From Spisula solida (lineage: Eukaryota > Mollusca > Bivalvia > Venerida > Mactridae): a stretch of 64,000 bases of DNA. The translations under genes and the position numbers were made by a program. The notes under the pieces were generated by a model. It ran no database searches and was not told where the DNA came from. It was given only the letters and a program-made list of their open reading frames with translations. Location: NCBI GenBank assembly GCA_947247005.1, contig OX365952.1:2130501-2194500 (forward strand), read 5' to 3'. This document shows positions 23,707 through 37,000 of this stretch, one piece after another. Positions within the stretch are counted from its first letter, which is position 1; each line of letters starts with the position of its first letter.

Positions 23707-23885
23707 CAGGGGTTCCATTTCACTCTGGAGTAGAAGTTTTGAAATTTCGGAAAAGCCACACTTTGACCCTCAAGATTTTGGTTGGAATTGTCAATTTCTC
23801 TTCAAATCACGGGTATTTTGCCTTTAAAAGGTAAAATTTAGTCAAAAGTATTAAAATGACACTTCATATGCTTGTGGAACCCCTG
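23707..23885. mobile_element. MITE with CAGGGGTTCCA ends, copy 2
   Basis: It starts CAGGGGTTCCATTTCAC and ends GTGGAACCCCTG, perfect 11-bp inverted termini. The interior matches the copy at 14482. Flanks GATGATTA (left) and GATGAAAA (right) agree at 6 of 8 positions and may be an aged 8-bp target duplication. Confidence 0.85.
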
Positions 23886-24732
23886 GATGAAAAGATGTAA
23901 GTAAGACGACATGAAATGATCTGCATAGATAATTATATAGATAAGTTCTAGACAAGATATTAGGAAAAACATGAACAGACTAAACTACCTCATTCAATGT
24001 TTAAATGCAGATAGCTTGCATGGTTCTACTTTCCATCCACTATTTACTTCTAAAACCAAATCTAGAACTATTGTCACACAACAGCCAACTTCCTAATACG
24101 TCTAATTTTTTATTATTAATTTAATTAATATTAGGAATCACAATACATACATAACAAGATTAAATTTACGGTCCTGTATATTGGATAAACATTATATTTT
24201 TTAAACATTTCTTTTTTGGAAAGGTTTTGTTTCACGCAGTTAAAACCATCACAACGGAATTGTGAACGACTAGAAAAAAACACAAATATTAATTCAAATA
24301 TATAAAAATAACAACACAAACAAACAATCACAAAAAACCAACAGATAAAACGATTTCAATTACACATGAAATACACATCACAGATAAAAGTTAAAGATTC
24401 ATCTAAAGTTTTGACAGAAACTTTACAAAGTCAATTCCAGTCTTATTTGCATGCTGAAGCTTCATATACATGCATCTATTGAAGATAATTATTCCAATTT
24501 TCTAATGATACTTATTTAAGATCACATGGTCCTACTGAGACAAAATGCCCAATCACGAAAATAAGACTTAAGTTGTTGGGACGTATACTTGTGGTCTGTG
24601 TTCTTTTCTTTTTGGTGGATTTTGTGTTCTGTGGTTCCTACCGAGTTCTGCCTTCCCTGTTTGATTTGTTATTATCTTTTTGACATAATATAATAAACCC
24701 TATCACTGGTCACCATGACATTTGTCAACTTA

Positions 24733-24998
24733 GCAAGGGTCCTAGTAAGGCATTATGCCCAATCCTGAAAACAAGATAAAAGTCTTTTCCGGGTGCCATT
24801 AGCACACATCCCTATACCTAAAATTGGTTTCAAACATTGTTCTATTGTTAAAATTCTGGCTGTGGAACTTCAAATGACAATAACTTGGTTAACACTTGGA
24901 ATATTTTCACCAAATAACTTATATTTTCTGCACAAAAAAAATCTTTCTAGTGCAGCAAATCCTGATTTCCGCAATACTCCTGAATTATACGACCTCTG
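24733..24998. mobile_element. MITE of the GTCCTACTAAGG family, copy 1
   Basis: It shares with 37028-37291 the strings CCCAATCCTGAAAA, TTTCAAACATTGTTCTATTG and TATTTTCTGCA in the same order. The ends are inverted: GGGTCCTAG on the left, and the complement of the end, CAGAGGTCGTA. A half copy (GGTCCTACTGAG, CCCAATCACG) lies just upstream near 24529-24600. Confidence 0.65.
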
Positions 24999-26059
24999 AC
25001 TTAGGTTTAACTGACTTTGTAAAGTTCCGGTCAACTAATCACAGAATTATAAGGTAAAGTTCTACAAAATTACCTACATATATTATATAATACATCATAA
25101 ATATTGCTTTTTATTCTAAGACAAATGGAAAACATTTCTTTTCAATGAAATATTTTAGCCTCTCAATGAAAGTAACCATACATTTATAATTAATAAACAA
25201 AATATTTCCATGAACCTGCCAACAGACTAATGACTTTAAAAATCTTTATTCAATTCGACAAAATTGTGGTAAAAATTCTGAAATTAAAATATTTGATAAA
25301 TTAATCATATTTCCATAATGTGGCACCATAACACTATGAGGAAAGGAAAACATGAGTTAGATCGGGTAATTACTTCAACCACACATCTATGTATACTGAG
25401 TATCTTTACATATTTACTCTGATTACAAACTATATCCCTATTTTACACAAAACATAATACCTTATTACAACATGCCAACTTTACATAATAAATCCCCATA
25501 TACGCATATATGCTAAATACTGTTTCTGTTGTTACACATCAATATAAATATTGAAGTAAAATACAGTCATAGAATACAGCATAATTATACCATTATGTCT
25601 CGCACCCCCACCTGTTCCAACATTTTATAACTAAAATATGAGCAACACATATACCCATTACAAATGTAACTCCAATCGTTCCACAAGTTAAACGCCCCTC
25701 ACAGTGGACACTATACACATTACATGTATCAACATCTCAGCTTGCATGTATATAACATATTATAACATTACAAGTTTACAGATATGTCTATTACTCTACA
25801 TACCTAGCACAACACAAAGTCTCTATCTTCTCTTTATGGCCATTTTACACAATACACATATATTACCTCAACGATCCAACATTTCACATCACAAGGAGAG
25901 AAGTATAACATAATCAACATAAAGGAAAAACAGTATTTTCCTTAATGATAATTTTTTTAAACACAAAATAACAATATACACTCAAGATAATAAATAACTC
26001 TACATCTACAACATGAGCTAAATGAACATATGATAATCAGTGTGTTTGATTACTAGGTA

Positions 26060-26545
26060 TCAAAGCTCTTTTTTGACACATATAGCGTAAAACTCTATTT
26101 TGACACAGATTTAGTGTAAAACTCTTTTCTGACACAAATCGAATGTAAAGCTCTTGTACTACACTGGCTGCTATTAAACATATTATAATACTTAAGCTCC
26201 TATCTGACACAGATCATGGTTAAACCTGTATAAAGCTCTTATCTGACACAGATCAGTTACACCAAAAGCAAAGCTTTTATCTGACACAGATTATGGTTAA
26301 ACCAGTATCAAGCTCTTATCTGACACAGATTATGGTTCAACCTGAATCAAAGCTTTTATCTGACACAGATTATTGTTCAACCTCAATCAAAGCTCTTATA
26401 TGACACAGATCATGGTTAAACCTGAATCAAAGCTTTTATCTGACACAGATTATGGTTCAACCTGAATCAAAGATCTTACTTGACTCAGATCATGGTTAAA
26501 GCTGAATCGTAGCTCTCATTTTACACAGATAATGGCTAAACATTT
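26060..26545. repeat. 40-bp minisatellite, about 11 degenerate copies
   Basis: The unit reads AGCTCTTATCTGACACAGAT, then TATGGTTCAACCTGAATCAA. Copies vary most at the left edge, where units are irregular. It lies 1.5-2 kb downstream of the KIAA0232 stop codon on that gene's strand, so it could be transcribed in its 3'UTR. Confidence 0.85.
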
Positions 26546-28042
26546 AATCGAATTCAAAAATTGTTACACATGTGTTCAAGGTCCGTGACAAGTGTCCGAG
26601 ACCACCTACAACGTGTATAAAGGAGGTCTACGACACTTTTCAAAGAACTCTTAATGTATCTTCTGTTTTGAACACATCATCCAGATAGAAAGAGACACTG
26701 GTTAATAATTTGTAATAAATATACATGAAATCATTCAATGTTGGGTCAAAAGAGCTTCAATATCTAGTAATGTGATGAATAATGGACTATGGCGGAATGG
26801 ATGAAGACAATATACATATTTTATAAACAAGATTTTTGTATCAATTTTAATATGGACAGGATTACAGAACATTTCTCTATCAACAAAAGAGACAATTTTT
26901 CAAGGCAAAAATTTGATTTTTTTTATAGACTGATGAGATTTCACATTGAATGACAAAAATGGCAGGATATAACCTGATATATATAGCATGGTAACAAAAA
27001 ATGTGAGTTCACAGATTTTATTTATTCATTGGATTCGATTAAATAATGGTAAGTTTAATGTTAGTTGCACGCAGTAATTGTATCTTGCCGAAACAAAAAC
27101 AGCGTATGATTGTGGTATATACGATTAACGAAAGAATGGCATTAAATAATATGAGGTTTAAGTGATGTTTCTATACAACGCGTCTTTACAGGCTACTATA
27201 GAATGTCTATGCGTGTCAACAATGACTTGCAAACTTATACATCTACTTCCATCTAAATAACAAATTGTTACAAGTGTGAATATATTACATTAAATGGATT
27301 TGTCAAAATAAACAGATAACTTGTGAAAGCATTCTGCTCTAAATATGTAGCCCTAAGATGTTACCCTACTAAATTAAACCTAGATCACAAACCTCAAATG
27401 GACATCTCTTTTTTAATTTATACCAAATTCTGTAATTTCAATTAATTTTGTTGGAAGTTCAATTTTGTGTATTTTGCAGCATTCAAAACTTTGTAGGAAT
27501 GTTAATTTGTTGATTGTCAATTTATAAAGCCAAAACAATTGGTAAACATGTCAATCTGTTGATATGAATAAATTTGATTTTTTAAATACAAAATAACGAG
27601 TCGATGAATGCCAGACACTAACATCCATTTCGAATCAATATACAAGTCAGCTTAATTTACAGAAATTCTGGTACATACTAATTAATCTGTTGGTTATTTT
27701 GTGGAAAAGCCAATTGATAATTTCACACAATTAAACATTCCACAAAAATTGGTGAAATTACAGCAAAGATGGATTGTACAGAAGTAATTTCTCACAAAGA
27801 AAATCACAATTTTATCCAGGACAAGATTTATAACATAACCAAAGTAGAACATGAATGATTCACAGTAGTAGATTCATGAATATACATCAAATTTCAGGCA
27901 TGGTATATCTTCTGAGTGAGATTATTATTCGAGATAAACAATACAACGATTTGAGTAACGTATCAAAATATGCGCGAAATAATAACATTTCCACAAATAC
28001 ACTAATCGTAACACAGCTGGAAATTATCTATTCCAAGTTTTC

Positions 28043-31000
28043 TTAAACACTGCTACTGCACTTATTAACTATCTTCACTTCACAACGATTCTCCTTGTTG
28101 CTATGACGACGAGCGTTACCTTTCCTTCCTTTTTCTTTGCGGCCTGTGGCTGTTGACTTTAGTTTAGTCTTTTTATGATTTAAATTCACTGTATTTCCAT
28201 TCTGTAGAGAGAAACAATAAGAATCTTAAGATTGTTTTGTATTGAAAACATTCACATGTAGGAAAAATGCATATACTGCAGATTTCATCCTTACCTGCTA
28301 GCCTGAAACTCACGCCTAATGAACTTGAATGCACGCTTGTAAAAATAATAGAATTGGGCAAGTATCATTGAAACTTTAAAGCAAAGACTGACACAATACA
28401 ATCATAGCTACTCATTGGAGCATTTCTTTTTAATATTTTGAACCAAGTTCAACTTAGTTGTTGTGGGCTTCATACGTTCCTTTGCGTCAGTTATATGAGG
28501 TTAATACATAAAAGTTTACCAATATTTATGCCCCTTATGGAAGATGCCTTGTTACAATCGTGCACGTTGGTAGACCAAATGGTCAATCACTCTGACTCAA
28601 GAAAGGTAGTCAATGATCTCCACACACAATAGGATGCTTGTTCATTATTAGTAGATGACCCCTATTCAAATATAGTAGCTTTTTAAACTTTAATTACCAT
28701 TTGGCTGCCATGGGGCAAACATGGTTTATATCTTTGTTTCCAGACAAGGCCCATAATACTTGTGAGAGGTATTTTTTTATGATTCAAATATTCCATTAAT
28801 TCAATTTACCTTAACAGATAGAGACAATTCTGGAAATTCCTCAATGTTTAAATCAAATTTTTCTTTTGCATCCAACTCTTCAGGACTTGGAGTAACTTCC
28901 CTTGCGCTTGATACCCTACAATAAATATGTCAGATAATGTCACTAAATCCATAAATAAATGATGTCCGAATACAAATCACCTTTCTATCTACAGTTGTAC
29001 CTACGATGTTTGCTGAAATTCCCTTTTGGGTATAATTTAATTCAGTAATGAAGAGTCTCTACCACTAACTTGATCATACTTCACAATTTCTTTGGTGATG
29101 AAAACTTGTTGAATAGTGTCATTGTGAAAATCTCTATCCATGAAAGCTGTAAAAACTTAATTTTTGCGTAAATATTTAATACCAAATGTATTTGTAAATC
29201 TAACATTATACAACTTTTACATTTTCGCAATTAATAAACCTTGTTTCAAAATTTTGACCAAGTGAAAATATATGTGCACTTTAACAATACGGTAAACAGT
29301 TAGAGTGATGCCAAACTTTGAAGTATTGAATGATTTTATCAAGTGAAGCTTATAATACACTTACCTAGGATAGCCATGAAGAAAGGGACAAAGCGGCCCC
29401 TTAAAGCAGCCCCCTTCCTCCCAAAATCGGCATGTAATGTTGGAGATATCATGGGCAAACTTGCAATCTGAACGACGACAATTTCCCTCCAAGTAAAAAC
29501 TACATGGTTTTCTTTGGGCACCTGATAGAAAGAAAAAATGTCAATAACAATGAGACGAGTAATTGACACAAAAACATGTGGTACGGAGTACCCACAAAGG
29601 GTCAAAGCGCTGGCAATAATCATCTGACTTAGAAATCCTGACAAAATGCACATTACGCTAGGTATCAAGTTTGCATATGATGTTTTATCAGTATCCTAAC
29701 CAATACATACTTACCCTTCCACATGCAACCATCAACTTCTCCAACTGAGGAGGAAAATCAATATTGTTGTCAAATTTTCATGGAAGGGTATGACCTGCCG
29801 TGACAGGGAAGTGAACCCAGATTGCCTAGTTACAAATCCAGCCCACTAGCTTACAACTATCAGGGTTTAAGCATAGATTTATTAGTGACCTATTGAGTAA
29901 AGGGTGAGACTGTAGAATGAATATTGAATCTATCACTTACTTGATGGTTTGTGTCTGGCCCATATGGAAGAATCAAGCCATTCTTTCTCTAATTCAGTCA
30001 ACGTTACAGCTTCATCAGGCATTGGCATCAAATCATACGTTCCATATGACTGAAGATATACCACATGTATAAGACTATTAGAATGAGAATGTATCGCTAA
30101 TATTTGAAGTGATGTTCATGTTGACACAGAGATTTTTTTACTAATAGCCAAGTTTTTAAAATGGTGAAAATAAACCACTGAATTTTGAAGGCAAATTTTA
30201 ATTATTTAGGTGACAATCTAACTTGGCCCACATATTATGCCCATAAACATTCAGATATTATGCCCATAAATATTTTCACCAAGTTAGAAGAAAATCAGAC
30301 AAAAACTGTTCAAATTCAAGTAAAGAAAATTACTGGACACTGCTTGTCAAGGGTTCACATAAAATACCCTTTTTGACAGGTGTGTAAAATCAAAAGCCTT
30401 GTGTCTGAGTAAAAAAACTTGATGAAGAAAATATACAAATACAAACTATTGTAAATCTTGCTTATACTGAACCATGCAAGTTTTTTTAATTTTCAAGCAT
30501 TTGATACCAACTGAATCAAACATGAATCAACTAACCTGCTGTGTGTTAGATTCATCTATCTTGTCTTTGTAGACCAACTTCACACACAGATAATCCCCAG
30601 AATCACAGTCAGCATGTTGACCTGCATTCTCAGGCAAGTCCACACAATCCGGTTCAGGGAACCCAGCATAGAAAGGAAACAGGTCTTCACCGTCAAGTTC
30701 CAACTCAGTAACGTTGTCTTCGATTTGTTCTTCACATTCGTCCACTATAGGACAATACTGATAGCATTTGTCAACATCACTATATGATTCAGCAAGCAAG
30801 TTTTTATAATAATCCTCTGCAGGAACATTGTCATACTCTTCATCTACGTTATCATTAAAACTCTCACTAGTCCCTGCACTAACAGGAACACCCACTTCTA
30901 CAGAATAATATTCTTGCCCAGCCGAACTCCAGATGTTTTTATACCGTTCCATTTCGCTTTCCCGATACAAATGGTCAAGGCCATAGTCATCTCCCCAAGT

Positions 31001-34000
31001 GCCATGTCCAACATTTGGATTGAATTCCTCATCTTGAACCAATGCTTGACCTTCAACAGCTGACCAAGGATCTTGACCTTCAACAGTCGGCCAAGGATTT
31101 TGATCTTCAACAGTCAACCAAGGATTTTGATCTTCAACAGTCGGCCAAGGATTTTGATCTTCAACAATTTGCCAAGGATCTTGACATTCAACAGTTGGCC
31201 AAGGATTTTTACTTTCAACAGTTGGCCAAGGATCTTTACTTTCAACAGTTGGCCAAGGATCGGCTGTATGATCAAGGTCGGTTTCTTTCCAACAGCTTTC
31301 TGACAGAGCACCACTAGTGCCTACATCCGGCCAATCATTGGTATGTGGAAACGTAGCCTCAAAACTTTCCACTTTGTATGTTATCAAGTCTCCGATATAT
31401 CCACTGTCCATATTTACAGAAGAGAAAAGTCCAGACTTCTCCAATAGTTGGTCTTGTTGGTAACAACAAGATCCATGCTTAAGGTCATTTTCAAACTCTG
31501 CACCCTGGTACCCGCCGTAATCAGTTTCATAAGCAGAATCAGTGTTGGCTGGGTCCTGCTCATCAGCTGCAGTAACATGTGTCTCAATCTTCTCTTCCAT
31601 AACGTCTTCTATAATACTCAGGGTAAGAGTCTCTGGAGTATCTCTTCCGACTGACTCATTGGATTCTTCTGAACTCTCGGCTTTATCGAAACTTTCACCA
31701 GTCTGGATTGACTTGCTGTAGTTCTTGACTTTAAAGCTTGGTATGAAGCTTTCTTCCTCACTCTCTCGGTCGAGGATCTGGTATTGTTGGTATGGAGTTT
31801 TGGTGGATGGAAGACCTCCGAATAAATCATTTACAACTTGCTGTTTGGCTTTAGCGGTGAACAGTTCTGGAAGATAAGCTGGTGTGATCGGCCTGAAGTG
31901 AGTTTTTGGAGAGAAATACAAGTGCTCCTGAGGTGATGGTGGACCATTGTGAATTCCATCGCCAAACTCTTGTCTGAACTGCACCAGATTAGGTTCACTA
32001 TGCGTATGGATAAGTTTGCGTGGAACATCGTTAAATGCCGAATGTTCTGAGGGAACAAGTTCAAAACTTTTTGACAATTTTGGATCAACTGTCTTTTCAT
32101 TGTTCCACAGAGAAGGTACATCTCCCATAGAAATACTCCGATCAACGTATGGCACATCATCATAACCATTGTCTTCATCAACCAACAATGACGAGCCCCC
32201 AGTACTCACTTCAGATATAATGTCAATAGAAATTCTAGGAATCAGAGTGTTTGCCCTTGGTTCTATGTTATCAAACTCCAGGTAGCCAGGAACTTTGTGC
32301 ATAAATACAAAATTGTTTTCAGCTAGCCACACTTGATCTTCTGTGTGTGTCATCTGCCCACCCCACATGGAAACTTTTGACCGCTTTTGCATGTTCACAT
32401 CCCAAAGCTGAGAGAATGGACTCGTACCAAGAGGTTGCCAGAAACTGAAATCATTCAATTCACTCAGTCTAGACAGACTTTCTGGCATGTTGAGAGAAAC
32501 GTCAAAAAGAACCTGACTTTGCCAAAGAGTTGAAAAACAAGCTTGACCAATAAATTCTTCGGGACTAAATGCTTGCCATTCTGTATCGCTTGAGAGGAAC
32601 TTGGATAAATAATTCAGATCTACCAAAGAGACAGAAAGCTGTGTTCCAGTATGGATAGAAGCTTCATCTTCAGGTTTAAACACATCATCAGGGGTTGGTG
32701 TACAATTTTCATCCACGGGAGCCAGATCACGAGACAAATCAGATGACAAGGATGCTGGTTTCCAGCTCGCATCTTCAAAGGCAAAGCTAAACCCATCATC
32801 AGACATACTTAAATCAGCTAACTTTGACAAGACACAACCCGAATCACTAGCTGGCAGTGGACTTGACGACTTCAGGGAGCGTGTAAGATCAACATCATCC
32901 AAATTCTCATCACTGTTTTCATCAGCTGAGATAACCTCAGTAAGCCAAGCTGGTATCAGAACAGAGCCGTCCAATATATCCTCATTTTCATCATCCGAGG
33001 CAAAACTCTGATGGCGGTTTCGTTCAAACGAGACAGGACTTGAAGTAAAACTATGATGACACTCTGCAGTGTATTCAGATGTGCTGTCAGGATCTGGTGA
33101 GAACACAGGGTTACTGTTCCTTTTATACAAGCGAAGTTTGGAGTTTGAGACCTCATCATCATCCTGTGAGTGGAAGATAACATCAATAGGTTGTGTATAC
33201 CATATCTCCTGTTCTTGGAGCTCTGGACTTACACTATCCTCTCTGGCTGATTCAATGCCTCTATCGCTCTCCGTGTTCACAGCAATCTCAACTTCTTTAA
33301 ACATATCACCGTCAGTTTTCACATTATCCTCAAGTTCAGCCTTCAGCTTACTTTCAACTTTATTGACTTCTTGTTTTTTATGCCTCATGTTTTTAGGGTC
33401 TATATCATCAACGTCTTGTAGTTCTTTATAGAATTTATCAGGAACAGGCAATAGCATGCCCTTCAATAGTGACTCTACCTTCGTACATAATTCATGGCGA
33501 GGTCGTTTTGGACTTTCAATCTGAGTTGGGATAAAATCTTCATTAGCAATGTTCAGTGACTGAAAAATAACTGGATTTAACTTAGCAAAACCAGGGGGCC
33601 AGTTAGGGATTTCTGATTCAGAATTGTTTGTTTTCTTGTGTCTTTTTCCTCCTTTGTCATTATTCCGATTGTCCCTCTTCCTATTATTTTCATGAAAATC
33701 CTTTCGGTTCCTACTGCTGTTCTTACGAGGTTTACGATGTTTTGGGACAGCTACGTGACTGGGTATGATGATCTTTCGAATTTCAGCGTCTTCGTTGGCG
33801 CTTGAACTTTCTTCTTCTGATGTAAGAAGGGATTTTACAAAGGGGTTATTTTTCCATACTGATTCTGAAGGTGATTTGTCGGTAGAGGCACTCTGTCCAT
33901 GAAGGGCCGGGAATGCTGCATAGTACCTGAAAATAATGCAACTTCGGTCATTAATGATATTCATTAACCAACTGCAAAATCATTTTTTTCATTGGCTTAA

Positions 34001-37000
34001 TTTTTACCTGATTTTGTGGTAGGAACCAGGAAATACAATCTCCAATTTTAATCAACATCTCAAATACAGGACAAGGTTTTCCTCTTCAATATTTTGTAAT
34101 CGATGAACTTACAGCACTACAAAGTTCCATTTTAATAAATCCACAAAATTAAAAGCCTATGAAAAAGTAGTAATTTTAAAGTTACTAACGAATAGAATGA
34201 TCAAACTTTGGTTCAAATCAGGTACTTGCATCCTATTCTTTAACATGTTAATATTCATGCAGTTGTTGTTTCGACTTCATATGCCAGTGTTTGTTGCTTG
34301 GACCGAAGTTGACGGAATCATACTAAATTTATGCAGGTCAGACGCAAAATTAATTAGCAAATATTATGGCAATGTCACAACATCATCCGTACATTTCTGA
34401 ATTATCAACATAGCTGTATTGGGCAAATACGAGGTCCACCCAAGCAGGAGGAGGGAGCTATTGCTGCTATCTGCGAATTAAAGATTTTAAGCATTTTAGT
34501 GAATAGTTCTCCATTATACTCTATATACATATTTCCTGCAGAAGTTACTTGTCCCGAATCAATAGCTACTTGTCCCAGACAATAAGACAAGATCTAATTT
34601 TGCAGACAGAGATTGTTGGAGCAAGCATACAAACAATGAGTGCTTACTTCTGTGCTTTATCCTTGGTGTCTGATCCACTTTCTTCACTGCCATCACTACT
34701 ACAAGATCTTGTCTTCACATCGGCACTAGCAGAAGCTGAAACCATTTAACATTACATAGTACATTATAATAATAATAGTTTTTTATCTTTTATCTATGGT
34801 TTTTAAATCAGAAAATTTCCTGATATATAGCCTGACCACATTAATCTGAGACTCCGAGACTGAGCCTAAGCTTGCTCATGTCTGAAGAGTCTCAGGTTAA
34901 TGTAGTTCACTAAATCAACAATTATGAGTACCATGATGCCTTTAAACTCAATATCATGATTTCAGTGCCGTAACTACACTGGTGCCATCAGGTAGGGGAA
35001 CTTCATGTCAATGAAGGCCCTGGATTTTTAATGCAGACTTGTCAAGAAATATGATCATTTACAGTAAAGCTAAAGCTTTTTAAAGGACTACTTGAGTGTA
35101 TCAGATTTGGGTCTGTGTAGGCACATAGTGGTGTGTTACTTATACGCTTTCAACAAGATACATGTATACCATGATGAAGCCTTCACAAAATGTTGAATCT
35201 CAAGATCTATCATGATGTTTAAATTCAACAACTATAAACTTAAAAGCCAAAAAGTTACACAATTTAAGGACCAAGAGAGCCAACCGTCACACTTAAATAT
35301 GCCTGCGCTAAATCATGATCATTTTGGATTTATATCTTCTTATTTCCCTGATTCTTATGCCTAACAATAGGACCACAAAAACAATTGAAATTTCCATCAA
35401 ATAAAAAAGATTCAACAGTTCAAACAACCACATACCTTGTATTTCACTGTCTTTAAGTCGAGAGCAAAGTTCTTCCACTAATGTCTCTATACCAGATTTC
35501 TAGAAACATAATTACACTGTATGTAATAAATACAAAATAACACAACCAGGCAGCTTAATTCAATGTTCAGGGGTTCCACTAGCTTCTGAATCTGAAGGGT
35601 CATTTTGATACTTTAAATTTTACCATTTTAAAGACAAAATAACCATAATTCTAAGAGACAATGACGCTTCAAACCAAAATCTTGAGGGTCAAAACCCCTA
35701 CTCCTGAGTCAGTGAAACCCCTGATGTTGCCAACAGTTTGAAGAATTACTGTTTTCTTTAATAAAGTTAAGAAGGAAAGCTACTAGAAGCCAAGATTGTT
35801 GTCTCTCGATTCTTTGTGATATATATATATTCCCTGATAAATCCCACTGTTTTTCATGCAAGGAATTTCGTCCATATTTCAATAATTTCAAACAAAATAA
35901 TTACTTTTCCAATTAGTGGCAATAATCGTACAAAATGAGGAGAAAGACATTGTAACAAATTCAAATTGAAAATAATCTTGAGTTGAAAATGTCACTAATA
36001 ATTGAACATGTGTAAAAACTTACTTCAAATATGGTCAGTCTTTTAAGTAGCATTTTAACAGTATTCTCTTCACATATAACTTACTGAATGAATTTCAAAA
36101 CATGAAATTCAAAAATACAACATCTTTTCAACTGAACGAGCATCGGTTAATAATTGCACAAAAAGTATGCTAAGTGTAATTACAACTCAAAATTAATCAA
36201 TACACGTACATAATTAACAGAAAATTTGTACATTTTGTTTGCAGATGTAACTGTTTAGTTGTCAGTAATTATTTAATTACAGCAAAACATGATTATCACA
36301 TTGATGCTTATTTTTAACATTTCCTGTGTTATAATTGACAGGAAATACAACAATATGTGAAATCCTGATTTAATTTTCTCAGTAATAAGCATATGTCACT
36401 GATGACATCACAGATTACTTAGGGATTTTACTAGGGGCTGAATATCAAGAGTCATTTGATTTCACTATTTTATAACCCAAAATATACACTTTGATACCAA
36501 TTCAAGACCTGCTTTCTTCCTTCTTTATTTCTGGACCAGAATTTTGTAGAAGGAACAGCAGGAGATCCCTATCAGTGTTTATCTAGGGTAATAAAATAAT
36601 GTAACTGGTCCATGTAATTAACTAGAGGCCCTATGTACTGAAAAGCCATAGTGTGCTACTGTATGTACACCAGAAAATATGTGTCATACTTACTACTAAT
36701 AGTATGTGTTCATTTTATATGTTGACCCTTCAGACAGATATGATTTCTTTTGGAATTCAGGGACCAGAATGTTAATTTAAAGTTCAAAGGAATTATTATA
36801 ACACGGATATTTTTTTACATAAAAAGTCTGGCTTAAAAAAGGAACAGAGTGCAGAGAGGTCATCATTCTAGAGTATGTAAGTTGGTATCAAATGTGATTT
36901 CAATGAATTTGCTTAAAAAAATGAGTCCCAGAATAAGACTATAATGTTGGTCACATGAATATTTCAGAATCAACTATATGAAACTGCAATAAACGGTAAT

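Larger units (their letters stand above)
17329..28042. other. AT-rich DNA between convergent TMEM129 and KIAA0232
   Basis: TMEM129 (+) and KIAA0232 (-) point toward each other across 10.7 kb with no recognisable exon. The right part is downstream of the KIAA0232 stop and may be a long 3'UTR. The left few hundred bases are downstream of TMEM129 (AATAAA near 18083). Specific repeats are listed separately. Stretches 17690-19390, 19545-20990, 21110-22190, 22430-23700, 25000-26055 and 26550-28040 show nothing beyond AT-rich sequence. Short ORFs here have no recognisable similarity. Confidence 0.6.

Noticed and set aside
30185..30376. 63-codon ORF in the intron next to the 3.4-kb KIAA0232 exon
   Set aside because: No similarity and wrong strand relative to the gene; AT-rich random ORF.
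31042..31317. Plus- and minus-strand ORFs over the DPW repeat (LQQSAKDFD, FNSRPRI and ILGQLLKVK types)
   Set aside because: They are shadows of the 27-bp coding repeat of the KIAA0232 frame.
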